A DNA stretch of 15,067 bases, taken from NCBI GenBank assembly GCA_903953145.1, contig CAJBIL010000141.1, positions 1-15,067 on the forward strand, in the 5' to 3' direction. The DNA comes from an uncultured beta proteobacterium (lineage in GTDB: Bacteria; Pseudomonadota; Gammaproteobacteria; Burkholderiales; Rhodocyclaceae). The position numbers and the translations under genes are program-made. Position 1 is the first letter of the stretch. Each line of letters opens with the position of its first letter. The notes beneath the pieces are model-generated. The model was not told the DNA's origin. It saw only the letters and a program-made list of their open reading frames with translations, and ran no database searches. Below, in pieces: positions 1 through 6,793 of this stretch.

Positions 1-394
1 CGCGCGGATGGCGCGCCAGCGCCTGCGATAGCTCTCGCCCGCCTTCGAGCCCCTCGCGGACGCTGGCAATCACATCTTTCATGGCCGGGTTGATCGCGGA
101 TTCCTGCAAACCACCGAGCGCCCGCATGATCGGCACCCCCGCCTTGAGCAGCGTGTGTAACTGGCGACTGAATAGCAACAGGTCGACATGCTCAACCTTC
201 GGCTTGATCAGCGTGATGTTCATGCTGCCACTCGCCGCCGCCTTGCCTGCCTTGCCCTTCGATTCGCGGATTTCGATTGGCGTCAGCCCCTGCCCGAGAA
301 TGATGTCCGCAACCGCCCCCGAACTCACCCCCTCAAGCAGCCCTTCGACGAGCTGCCCGCTGGAGTTACGACCTTTGTAGGAGAAAGTTGGCAT
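1..394 (-). CDS. mshG: MSHA-type pilus inner-membrane platform protein MshG (GspF/PilC family), N-terminal part only
   Basis: The frame starts at ATG 394-392 and runs off the left edge, giving about 131 residues of a protein that is normally around 400. The start MPTFSYKGRNSSGQLVEG is typical of GspF/PilC platform proteins. Residues 72-90 (roughly DLLLFSRQLHTLLKAGVPI) match the first T2SSF cytoplasmic domain, and the frame is still inside that domain at the edge. The family sits in the inner membrane and couples the pilus ATPase to pilin polymerisation. It lies 42 bp downstream of mshE on the same strand, the order seen in msh and gsp loci, so co-transcription is likely. No Shine-Dalgarno sequence is visible before the ATG. 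A generic PilC or GspF is the alternative; the MshE-type neighbour favours MshG. Confidence 0.85.
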   Translation of the reverse strand, partial: MPTFSYKGRNSSGQLVEGLLEGVSSGAVADIILGQGLTPIEIRESKGKAGKAAASGSMNITLIKPKVEHVDLLLFSRQLHTLLKAGVPIMRALGGLQESAINPAMKDVIASVREGLEGGRELSQALARHPR

Positions 395-436
395 GGTTGA
401 GTTGATTTAGGCTTAGGCGCGAATTAACCAGAACGG

Positions 437-2143
437 TCAATCCTCAAACTGATTGCTGATCCGCATCGCTTCATCAATCGTCGTTCGGCCCTGTACAACC
501 AGACGCACGGCGTCGCGGCGGAGGGTTTCTCCGGCCATTTGTTTGCGGGCGGTCTGGACGAAATCACCGGTGTCGTCGCGGTTGATTGATTCAACAAGTT
601 CGTTGGTCATTTCAAGCATTTCGTAGACACCAGTTCGCCCCGTGTAGCCGGTCGTGCCGCAGTGGGCACAACCGCGTCCCTGTTTGTAGCTATAGGTATC
701 CACCTTGTCGCCCAGCTCGTAATGCAGCCATTCATGCTCGTGCGGCGCCGGGGTATGTGGCTCGGCGCAGTTTTCGCAAATCACGCGCACCAGGCGTTGA
801 GCCAGCACCATCTGCAACGAGAGCGCAACCATGTAGCGCGGCACGCCCATATCGAGCAGGCGAATCGGGGTGGAAATAACGTCGTTGGTGTGCAGGGTGG
901 ACAGCACCATGTGACCGGTAATAGCGGCCCGCATACCGATTTCAGCCGTCATCTGGTCACGCATTTCGCCGACCAGGACGATATCCGGGTCCTGACGCAA
1001 CGCTGAACGCAGCACGCGCTCAAACGAAAGATCGATTTTTTCATGCACCTGCACCTGATTGATGCCCGGCAAGCGATATTCAACCGGATCTTCAACGGTG
1101 ATGATTTTCTTTTCAGTCGTGTTGAGCTCGGAGAGTGAGGCATATAGCGTGGTCGTCTTGCCGCTACCCGTCGGGCCGGTGACCAGCACCATGCCACTGG
1201 GGCGACGCACGCAATTGCGCAAACGCTCAAGAATGCGCGGCGGCATGTTGAGCCGGTCCAGACCGAGCAGACCCGTGCTCTGACTGAGCAGACGCATGAC
1301 GACAGATTCACCGTACTGCGTGGGCATGGTCGATATCCGCACGTCAACCGGGCTGTTACGAACCTTGATCGCGAAGCGGCCGTCCTGTGGTAGCCGTTTT
1401 TCTGAAATATCGAGGCCGGACATGAGCTTGAGACGCAGCGCCATGGCTGTAGCAATTTTGGCATCCGCTTCAGTTTGCACATGCAGTACGCCGTCGATTC
1501 GGAAGCGGATACGCAGCGATTTTTCTTGCGGCTCGATGTGGATGTCCGAGGCGCGCAAACGCAACGCCTCTTCAAACACCGTCTGCAAGAGCTTGACGAC
1601 CGGCGCTTCTTCCGCTCCCGTGCTCATGCCGAGCAGATCGCCGAATTCAACCGGCACATCGCCCATCTCAGCCGTCAACTCTTTGGCGAGGCCGGAAATT
1701 TCTTCGGTACGCCGATAGACGCGATCAATCAGCGCCAGCAACTGGCTCTCAGTCACCACCGCCAGATCGATATCGCGCCGGATGACACGCGCGATTTCGT
1801 CGTAGGCCTGCATATCGGTGGGATCAACGAAACCGATGCGCAGCTTGCCGTCAACTTCGTCCAGCGCGATAGCGCGGAAGCGCCGTGCCTGCGCCTCAGG
1901 CAGCAGGCGAATCAACTCGGGCCGGGGATTAAAATGCTTGAGATCGATGAAATCAATGCGCAGCTGTTTGGCAAGCGCCTTCGAAATCGCCTCTTCCGTA
2001 ACAAAGGAGCTTTCGACGACAATACGGCCAAGCTTGCGCCCGCTTCGTTTTTGCTCATCCAGCGCGAATTTGAGCTGCTCGTCGGTAAGCAGCCCTTGTT
2101 GAATCAGTAGATCGCCGAGGCGAATTTTCTCCGGCCGAGCCAT
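437..2143 (-). CDS. mshE: MSHA-type pilus extension ATPase MshE with c-di-GMP-binding MshEN domain
   Basis: A 568-residue GspE/PilB-superfamily ATPase that powers pilin assembly at the inner membrane. Residues 8-31 and 37-60 form two tandem 24-residue motifs. Each begins RLG or KLG and ends in Q, and a 5-residue spacer separates them. This is the arrangement known for c-di-GMP binding in the MshEN domain. The ATPase core follows: RASDIHIEP at 197-205 (Asp box), Walker A GPTGSGKTT at 323-331, Walker B around DIVLVGE at 387-393, and a His box TGHMVLSTLHT around 409-419. Four cysteines (C456, C459, C492, C495) form the CxxC-CxxC zinc site of assembly ATPases. The start ATG at 2143 has GGAG seven bases upstream. 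mshG follows on the same strand. PilB is the alternative, but the intact paired motifs favour MshE. Confidence 0.9.
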   Translation of the reverse strand: MARPEKIRLGDLLIQQGLLTDEQLKFALDEQKRSGRKLGRIVVESSFVTEEAISKALAKQLRIDFIDLKHFNPRPELIRLLPEAQARRFRAIALDEVDGKLRIGFVDPTDMQAYDEIARVIRRDIDLAVVTESQLLALIDRVYRRTEEISGLAKELTAEMGDVPVEFGDLLGMSTGAEEAPVVKLLQTVFEEALRLRASDIHIEPQEKSLRIRFRIDGVLHVQTEADAKIATAMALRLKLMSGLDISEKRLPQDGRFAIKVRNSPVDVRISTMPTQYGESVVMRLLSQSTGLLGLDRLNMPPRILERLRNCVRRPSGMVLVTGPTGSGKTTTLYASLSELNTTEKKIITVEDPVEYRLPGINQVQVHEKIDLSFERVLRSALRQDPDIVLVGEMRDQMTAEIGMRAAITGHMVLSTLHTNDVISTPIRLLDMGVPRYMVALSLQMVLAQRLVRVICENCAEPHTPAPHEHEWLHYELGDKVDTYSYKQGRGCAHCGTTGYTGRTGVYEMLEMTNELVESINRDDTGDFVQTARKQMAGETLRRDAVRLVVQGRTTIDEAMRISNQFED

Positions 2144-2235
2144 CAGAAGCTCCAGTAACTTTACAGATAACTACGCTAATCGCCTGATTCTAGCCGATTT
2201 AAGAAAAAACAGAATCGTTTTATTGGAGCCAACAA
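2144..2235. promoter_or_regulatory. Divergent promoter region between mshE and trmL
   Basis: These 92 non-coding bases separate two divergent starts. On the minus strand a TAGAAT -10-like box lies at 2192-2187 for mshE, without a convincing -35. A spaced inverted repeat GATTCT (2186-2191) / AGAATC (2211-2216), 19 bases apart, overlaps that box and could be a regulator site. On the plus strand GGAG at 2225-2228 is the ribosome-binding site for the trmL GTG start. The promoter assignments are inference. Confidence 0.35.
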
Positions 2236-2700
2236 GTGCTCGCAGTCGTTTTATATCAACCCGAGATTCCACCCAACACGGGTAACGTTATCCGCCTGTG
2301 CGCAAACACTGGCACCGAGCTACATCTTGTCGAACCGCTGGGCTTTGGCTGGGAAGACAAGGCACTCAAGCGCGCCGGGCTGGATTACCACGAATTCGCC
2401 CGCGTCTTTCGCCACGCCGACTGGCTGACATGCAAGGCAGCGCTGACCAACCGCCGCTTCTTTGCGATGACCACACGCGGCGGTTCACGCCATGACACAC
2501 AGGCATTTCGCGATGACGATGTATTGGTTTTCGGCTGCGAAACAAGCGGCCTGCCAGCCGCCGTGATGGCAGAATTCCCGGAAGCACAACGGCTAAGACT
2601 GCCGATGCTGGCGGGGCAGCGCAGCTTGAACCTTTCGAACGCAGTAGCGGTGACGGTGTTTGAGGCGTGGCGGCAATTGGGGTTTGCGGGTGGGATTTAG
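2236..2700 (+). CDS. trmL: tRNA (cytidine/uridine-34 2'-O)-methyltransferase TrmL
   Basis: A 154-residue SPOUT-class (trefoil-knot) methyltransferase, close to the usual length of about 157. The family 2'-O-methylates the wobble nucleotide of tRNA-Leu isoacceptors using S-adenosylmethionine. Visible family motifs are PEIPPNTGN (9-17), FGCETSGLP (99-107) with the conserved glutamate, and SLNLSNAVAV (130-139) in the knot that binds the cofactor. The start is GTG at 2236, supported by GGAG seven bases upstream and by the expected N-terminus MLAVVLYQPEIPPN. It stands alone on its strand and converges on gpsA; in E. coli the same gene (formerly yibK) lies beside the cysE-gpsA-secB-grxC cluster. 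No clear terminator is seen in the 88 bp before the gpsA stop. Confidence 0.93.
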   Translation: MLAVVLYQPEIPPNTGNVIRLCANTGTELHLVEPLGFGWEDKALKRAGLDYHEFARVFRHADWLTCKAALTNRRFFAMTTRGGSRHDTQAFRDDDVLVFGCETSGLPAAVMAEFPEAQRLRLPMLAGQRSLNLSNAVAVTVFEAWRQLGFAGGI

Positions 2701-2788
2701 TTTGACCACGGTGGCACGGCGGGCGCTGCGAAAAACCTGAAATTATTTGCACTTCGCTGTGCCGCTCTGCCGGCGTAGTTCCCGTTTT

Positions 2789-3778
2789 TTACAACATCTC
2801 GCTTTTGGGATCGCGACTCAGCAATTTCTCAACCGCTGCTGCTGCGGGCTCGTTACGGTGAAGGATGGCATCGACGGCTTGCGTAATCGGCATATCGATG
2901 CCGAGTTGGGTCGCCAGACGGGCGACTTCGCGGGCGGTGCTCACACCTTCTGCCACATGACCGAGTTCAGCGAGGATTTGCGTTAGCGTTTTGCCGGTCG
3001 CCAGGGCAAGGCCGACGCGGCGGTTGCGTGAGAGATCGCCGGTGCAGGTGAGGATCAGGTCGCCCATGCCGGCCAGCCCCATGAAGGTCTGTTGCTTGCC
3101 GCCAAGGGCTTCGCCGAGCCGGGCGATTTCGGCCAGACCACGCGTGATCAGGGCTGCGCGGGCATTCAGGCCGAGACCGAGTCCGTCGCAAATACCGGTG
3201 GCAATGGCCATCACATTTTTGACTGCGCCACCGACTTCAACGCCGGGCAAATCATCATTGGCGTAAATGCGCAGGCGCGGACTGTGCAGTTTGAGTGCCA
3301 TTTCACAGGCAAATTCAGCATTGTTGGCAGCGAGAGAAACCGCTGTCGGCATGCCCTGCGCCACTTCTTCGGCAAAGCTCGGGCCGGAGAGCGCGCCACA
3401 CAAAGCCTGTGCGCCGAGTTCTTCAATGACAATCTGGTGCGGCAACCTGGCAGTTTCAGCCTCCAGACCCTTGCACACCCAAATCAGTGGCTTGACCAGC
3501 CCGGCATCGCGCAAATTTTTTAGCGTCGGGCGTAATCCGGCAAGCGGCGTAGCCAGCACCAGCAAGTCGGCATCGGCAACCGCCGCGTTGAAATCGGACC
3601 CGACCAACAAGGCATCAGGCAATCGATGGCCGGGCAGGAAACGGCGATTCTCACGATCAAGCAACATGGTTTGCGTGACGTCTTCTTCGCGCGTCCATAA
3701 GGTAACGCGGTGGCGCGCGCTAAAGGCAATAGCCAGCGCCGTTCCCCAGGCACCGGCGGCGATTATCGTGAGGTTCAT
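2789..3778 (-). CDS. gpsA: Glycerol-3-phosphate dehydrogenase [NAD(P)+] GpsA
   Basis: A 329-residue cytoplasmic enzyme that reduces dihydroxyacetone phosphate to sn-glycerol-3-phosphate for phospholipid synthesis. The N-terminal Rossmann fold starts MNLTIIAAGAWGTALA. Family motifs follow: WVCKGLE at 100-106, SGPSFAEEV at 131-139, the catalytic lysine K187 in GGAVKN, GLAGMGDLILTC at 234-245 and SRNRRVG at 250-256. Length and motifs are normal. The nucleotide-binding loop is unusual in reading A-A-G-A-W-G, so the first glycine of GxGxxG is Ala7. It is the last gene of the yibN-grxC-secB-SH3-gpsA run. Its ATG lies 6 bp after the stop of the SH3 gene, directly against a GC-rich hairpin, which suggests translational coupling. 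Confidence 0.95.
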   Translation of the reverse strand: MNLTIIAAGAWGTALAIAFSARHRVTLWTREEDVTQTMLLDRENRRFLPGHRLPDALLVGSDFNAAVADADLLVLATPLAGLRPTLKNLRDAGLVKPLIWVCKGLEAETARLPHQIVIEELGAQALCGALSGPSFAEEVAQGMPTAVSLAANNAEFACEMALKLHSPRLRIYANDDLPGVEVGGAVKNVMAIATGICDGLGLGLNARAALITRGLAEIARLGEALGGKQQTFMGLAGMGDLILTCTGDLSRNRRVGLALATGKTLTQILAELGHVAEGVSTAREVARLATQLGIDMPITQAVDAILHRNEPAAAAVEKLLSRDPKSEML

Positions 3779-3796
3779 TGGGGCTTAGAGGCCCCA
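3779..3796 (-). promoter_or_regulatory. Hairpin spanning the SH3-gene stop codon and abutting the gpsA start
   Basis: In the minus-strand transcript, UGGGGC and GCCCCA form a perfect 6-bp stem around a 6-base loop that holds the UAA stop of the upstream gene. The AUG of gpsA begins immediately after the stem. Any ribosome-binding sequence for gpsA would have to lie within it. A ribosome finishing the upstream gene would melt the stem, so a role in translational coupling is inferred. There is no downstream T-run, so it does not look like a terminator. Confidence 0.45.
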
Positions 3797-4219
3797 GACC
3801 TGATTGGCGCGGACAAAGCCAATCTGACCATCACGGTGGTGTACCTTGACCCAACCACCCGGCGCTACTTCAACGTAGTCAAGCGCGACATTCTTCTCTG
3901 CCTCGAAGACTAGCGGCGCGCCCTCTTCAGGCCGCTGCCGTATCTCGGCACGCGTGCTGGAAACAATCAGCGAACGCCGTTCGGAAAGCTGCTTTTTTTC
4001 AATCCATGCCAGGCCGCCTTCGGCATCGCGCACTTTGAGCCAGCCCTCAAGCCCAACAACAACCTCGACCGGCGTGTTGCGTTTGATAACGAAAAGCTTG
4101 GTGCCTTTTTGCGAAGGGGCATCGTAAAGCACCGTTGGTACTTCAACGGTACGAAATTCGACGGCCTGCACCGGCAGTGCCAGCCCGGCAAAAAACAGCA
4201 GCATCAGCAATCTCGTCAT
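3785..4219 (-). CDS. Secreted protein with two bacterial SH3-like repeats, function unknown
   Basis: A 144-residue protein. Residues 1-19 form a signal peptide (MTRLLMLLFFAGLALPVQA) with a likely cleavage after VQA, so the mature protein is probably periplasmic. Two SH3b-like modules follow. The first spans about 22-80, with LYDAPSQKGTKLFVIKRNTPV, a GWLKVRD strand and GLAWIEKKQL. The second spans about 84-144, with IRQRPEEGAPLVFEAEKN, GGWVKVHHRDG and IGFVRANQVWGL. Such modules often bind peptidoglycan or peptides, but no enzymatic domain is present and I do not assign a role. An AGGGG ribosome-binding site lies 7 bases before the ATG. It sits between secB (27 bp gap) and gpsA (6 bp gap) in the same operon, in the place where E. 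coli gene order would lead one to look for further cluster members. Confidence 0.85.
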   Translation of the reverse strand: MTRLLMLLFFAGLALPVQAVEFRTVEVPTVLYDAPSQKGTKLFVIKRNTPVEVVVGLEGWLKVRDAEGGLAWIEKKQLSERRSLIVSSTRAEIRQRPEEGAPLVFEAEKNVALDYVEVAPGGWVKVHHRDGQIGFVRANQVWGL

Positions 4220-4246
4220 TTTTGGCCCCTGGCTGGATCGCTGGAA

Positions 4247-4708
4247 TTACTGAATTGAAGCGTCCGGAGGAACGCCTTCCTGCTCCTGCTCAAGACGTGA
4301 AGCATAAAGCCCCTCGAAATTGACAGGCTGCAAAATCACTGGCGCAAAACCGGCACGGGTAACGGCATCGGAGACGACTTCACGCGCGTAGGGGAAAAGA
4401 ATGTTCGGGCAGGCAATCGACAACAGCTGCTCCATGTTCTCTTCAGGCACATTCAGGACACGGAAAATACCGGCCTGTCCGACTTCAACGAGGAAAACTG
4501 TTTTATCTTCGATGGTGGCCGTTACCGTCACTGTCAGCAGCACCTCGTAAGCGCCCTCGCCGAGCACCTGCGCGGTGGTTTGCATCTGGATGGCGACGCC
4601 GGGTGATTCACGTTCGAGATAAATCTGCGGTGCATTCGGCACTTCAACCGAGAGATCCTTGATGTAGAGTTTTTCGATTGCAAATACCGGATTTTCTTGT
4701 TCGCTCAT
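4247..4708 (-). CDS. secB: Protein-export chaperone SecB
   Basis: A 153-residue cytosolic tetrameric chaperone that keeps preproteins unfolded and hands them to SecA at the Sec translocon. The length is normal for the family (about 155). Recognisable parts are the N-terminal FAIEKLYIKDLSVEVPNAP, the central beta-sheet with EVLLTVTVTATI (55-66), VEVGQAGIF, and the highly conserved CPNILFPYARE at 100-110 followed by the C-terminal helices. The acidic and glutamine-rich tail (EQEQEG) is the expected variable SecA-contacting end. It follows grxC after 60 bp and precedes the SH3 gene in the same direction; grxC-secB-gpsA linkage is widespread in proteobacteria. The Shine-Dalgarno sequence is weak (AAGAAA). 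Confidence 0.96.
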   Translation of the reverse strand: MSEQENPVFAIEKLYIKDLSVEVPNAPQIYLERESPGVAIQMQTTAQVLGEGAYEVLLTVTVTATIEDKTVFLVEVGQAGIFRVLNVPEENMEQLLSIACPNILFPYAREVVSDAVTRAGFAPVILQPVNFEGLYASRLEQEQEGVPPDASIQ

Positions 4709-4768
4709 GATTTTTTCTTGGCTAGTGAATCGTTGATGGGTGTTGCTTAAAGATGTTTTGCTGAAATT

Positions 4769-5068
4769 TCAAACGCTCAAAGCGGCCAGCAGCGGCAGCA
4801 GCTTGCCCGCCTTGTCGAGGGCAACGAGGTCATCGCAACCGCCGACATGCGTATCGCCAATATAGATTTGGGGCACCGTCCGGCGACCTGTTTTTTCCAT
4901 CATTTCATCGCGCCGAGCCGGATCAAGATCGATCCTGACTTTTTCAACCTCCAGCACACCACGGGCACGCAGCAATTGCTCGGCCCGCACGCAGTAGGGG
5001 CAAACAGCCGTTGAGTACATGAGTACGTGCGGGGCCGCGTTTGCAACTGCACTGGCGTTCTCACTCAT
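4769..5068 (-). CDS. grxC: Glutaredoxin 3 (GrxC)
   Basis: A 99-residue dithiol glutaredoxin that reduces disulfides and glutathionylated proteins using glutathione. The active site CPYC is at 23-26, the cis-proline loop TVPQIYI at 64-70, and the GGCDDL glutathione-binding segment at 76-81 includes the extra cysteine C78 also known in E. coli Grx3. The frame is open further upstream (to 5110), but the ATG at 5068 is preferred. It overlaps the yibN stop in an ATGA arrangement typical of translational coupling, has AAGG about 10 bases upstream, and leaves only a short extra segment (MSENASAVANAAPH) before the fold. It follows a rhodanese and precedes secB in one operon. Confidence 0.93.
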   Translation of the reverse strand: MSENASAVANAAPHVLMYSTAVCPYCVRAEQLLRARGVLEVEKVRIDLDPARRDEMMEKTGRRTVPQIYIGDTHVGGCDDLVALDKAGKLLPLLAALSV

Positions 5069-5484
5069 TTTTTTGTGCCTTTTCGAATAGGGAACCCGGC
5101 CTGCACCCAAGCATCGATACCGCCTTCAAGGCTATGTACGTTGGTGAAACCAGCCTTGGCCAACTTGCTGCAAGCCCCCGCCGAACGGACGCCCGAGTGG
5201 CAAAGCAGAATCACGGCACTGTCCTTGAGCTTTGCGATTTCACCGGCACGCTCAATCAAAGTACCCAGCGGAATGTTGCGTGAGTCGCCAATGTGGCCAG
5301 CTGCATATTCGGCGGGCTCCCGCACGTCGATTACCTCTGCGTTTTCACGGTTGATCAGCAGCGTAGCCTCAATCGGCGAAAGCGCATTGGGACCGCCGGC
5401 ATTACGGAAGGTGGTGATCAGTAACATGGCGCCACTAAAAACAGCGATGGCGACAAGGTAGATATTTTGCTGAATGAATTCCAA
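5065..5484 (-). CDS. yibN: Membrane-anchored rhodanese-domain protein (YibN-like)
   Basis: A 139-residue protein with one N-terminal membrane segment (about residues 8-26) and a single rhodanese domain, presumably on the cytoplasmic face. Domain signatures are VIDVREPAEYAAGHI (51-65), the active-site loop CHSGVRS beginning at Cys95, and the C-terminal GGIDAWVQAGFP. An intact cysteine implies persulfide formation and sulfur transfer; the substrate is unknown. The start is TTG at 5484, supported by GGAG six bases upstream and by the membrane segment beginning directly after it. It is the first gene of the yibN-grxC-secB-SH3-gpsA run. A TATATATAG stretch 30-40 bases upstream could hold a -10 box. 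The arsR-like gene lies 99 bp upstream on the same strand. Confidence 0.9.
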   Translation of the reverse strand: MEFIQQNIYLVAIAVFSGAMLLITTFRNAGGPNALSPIEATLLINRENAEVIDVREPAEYAAGHIGDSRNIPLGTLIERAGEIAKLKDSAVILLCHSGVRSAGACSKLAKAGFTNVHSLEGGIDAWVQAGFPIRKGTKK

Positions 5485-5583
5485 GCGAGACTCCAGAAAC
5501 TGCGAAAACTATATATAAATGGGAAAAATAACGAACATTGCCGGACAACGCGCGAATAGCCAGACAGAATCTGAACGACGCCG

Positions 5584-5892
5584 CTACTCGCCGCAGAAAA
5601 CCTCACGCATCATGCCGATCAATTGCAGCGTACGGGCATCACCAACGCGGTAGTAAACCCGGTTTGCATCCTTGCGCGTGAGCAGCACGCCTTTTTCACG
5701 CAGGATGGCCAAATGCTGTGAAATGTTACTTTGTGAGGTTCCCACAGCATCGACGATCTCCTGCACACAAGCCTCCTGATCGCCAACCACGCAGAGAATT
5801 TTAAGACGTAGCGGGTGCGATATCGACTTCAGCGCACGCGCTGCGAGCTCGATGTGTTCCTGCTTGTCGATAAGGCTGGTCTGGATGGCCAC
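5584..5892 (-). CDS. ArsR-family winged-helix repressor with BigR/SqrR-type cysteine pair
   Basis: A 102-residue ArsR/SmtB-fold regulator. LKSISHPLRLKILC starts the dimerisation and helix-turn-helix core, TSQSNISQHLAILREKGV (52-69) is the recognition region, and RVYYRVGD is the beta-wing. The classical arsenic-binding ELCVCDL motif is absent. Instead Cys34 (end of KILC) and Cys100 (VFCGE at the C-terminus) lie 66 residues apart. From memory this is the spacing of Cys42/Cys108 in BigR and Cys41/Cys107 in SqrR, which form a tetrasulfide or disulfide when sensing persulfides. A third cysteine, C42, is also present. The start is GTG at 5892: an in-frame TAA lies 18 bases upstream and the next internal Met is far too late. 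The neighbouring rhodanese and glutaredoxin make a sulfur or thiol stress role plausible; the ligand is inference. Confidence 0.85.
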   Translation of the reverse strand: MAIQTSLIDKQEHIELAARALKSISHPLRLKILCVVGDQEACVQEIVDAVGTSQSNISQHLAILREKGVLLTRKDANRVYYRVGDARTLQLIGMMREVFCGE

Positions 5893-5918
5893 GATCCGGA
5901 AGGCTCGTTAAGTGGAAA

Positions 5919-5938
5919 GAATCATTATAAAATAATTC
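5919..5938. promoter_or_regulatory. Imperfect palindrome over the arsR-like promoter, likely autoregulatory operator
   Basis: GAATCATTATAAAATAATTC reads nearly the same on both strands (16 of 20 positions). The minus strand contains a perfect TATAAT at 5929-5924, which would serve as the -10 of the arsR-like gene starting 32 bases away. AT-rich palindromes over their own promoter are usual for ArsR-family repressors. The site also lies upstream of gpmA on the other strand. The assignment is inference from position and symmetry. Confidence 0.45.
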
Positions 5939-6030
5939 CTTGCCCCGGGGTACGTTACGCAAATCGACGGGGAAACAGTCTGCAACAGCACCCAACCCAG
6001 CTTCCAAGACACACTAAACACACTAAAATC

Positions 6031-6789
6031 ATGAAAAAAATCGTATTACTCCGCCACGGCGAATCGACCTGGAACAAGGAAAACCGCTTCACCGGCTGGA
6101 CCGATGTTGACCTCACCGAACAGGGCCTGGCCGAAGCCAAGGCGGCTGGCCAGTTAATGAAAGACGCTGGTTTCGAGTTTGATATCGCATTCAGTTCGGT
6201 TCTTAAACGCGCCATGCGTACATTGTGGATCGCCCTCGAAGGCATGGATCGCCTGTGGATTCCGGTGCATCGCTCCTGGCGTCTCAACGAGCGTCACTAT
6301 GGCGCACTGCAAGGCCTCAACAAAGCGGAGACAGCCGCCAGATATGGCGACGCACAAGTGTTGAGCTGGCGCCGCAGCTACGACACACCGCCACCCGATC
6401 TCGAATTCGACGACCCGCGTCACCCGCGCTTCGACGCCCGCTACGGCGTGGACTTCACCGGCATCGCGGCCGAACATCTGCCGAAAACCGAATGCCTGAA
6501 AGATACAGTCGCCCGCTTCGTTCCCTATTGGGAAGATACGATTGCGCCGGTCGTTAAATCCGGCAAGAGCGTCATCGTCGCTGCGCACGGCAACAGCATT
6601 CGCGCGCTGATCAAGTACCTCGACAATATCTCCGACGCCGACATCGTCAATCTCAACATCCCGACAGGCATCCCACTGGTTTATGAGTTCACCGATGATA
6701 TGAAGCCGATTCGCAGCTACTACCTGGGCGATGAAGAAGCAGCTAAAGCCGCCGCCGCAGCGGTTGCCAATCAAGCCAAGGGCAAGTAA
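6031..6789 (+). CDS. gpmA: 2,3-bisphosphoglycerate-dependent phosphoglycerate mutase GpmA
   Basis: A 252-residue glycolytic enzyme interconverting 3- and 2-phosphoglycerate through a phosphohistidine. LLRHGESTWN gives the catalytic His9 with Arg8; Arg60 lies in SSVLKRAMRT, Glu87 in RLNERHYGALQGLNK, and the second histidine His186 in AAHGNSIRA. The long insert and full length match the cofactor-dependent class. The start at 6031 gives the canonical MKKIVLLRHGES; the frame is open upstream but that part has no homology to the family. No good Shine-Dalgarno sequence precedes it. The C-terminus is an alanine- and lysine-rich tail. It is followed by envC after 4 bp, and this pair recalls gpmM-envC in E. 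coli, where the mutase is the unrelated cofactor-independent type. Confidence 0.96.
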   Translation: MKKIVLLRHGESTWNKENRFTGWTDVDLTEQGLAEAKAAGQLMKDAGFEFDIAFSSVLKRAMRTLWIALEGMDRLWIPVHRSWRLNERHYGALQGLNKAETAARYGDAQVLSWRRSYDTPPPDLEFDDPRHPRFDARYGVDFTGIAAEHLPKTECLKDTVARFVPYWEDTIAPVVKSGKSVIVAAHGNSIRALIKYLDNISDADIVNLNIPTGIPLVYEFTDDMKPIRSYYLGDEEAAKAAAAAVANQAKGK

Positions 6790-6793
6790 GCCG

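Noticed and set aside
1475..2110. Open frame of 211 codons on the plus strand within mshE
   Set aside because: mshE has every expected motif over this stretch; the antisense frame is a composition shadow.
2701..2788. Possible bidirectional terminator between convergent trmL and gpsA
   Set aside because: Only a weak stem (GCGAA/TTCGC) with a 20-base loop is present, and the T-run near 2785 has no adjoining GC stem, so I do not call a terminator.
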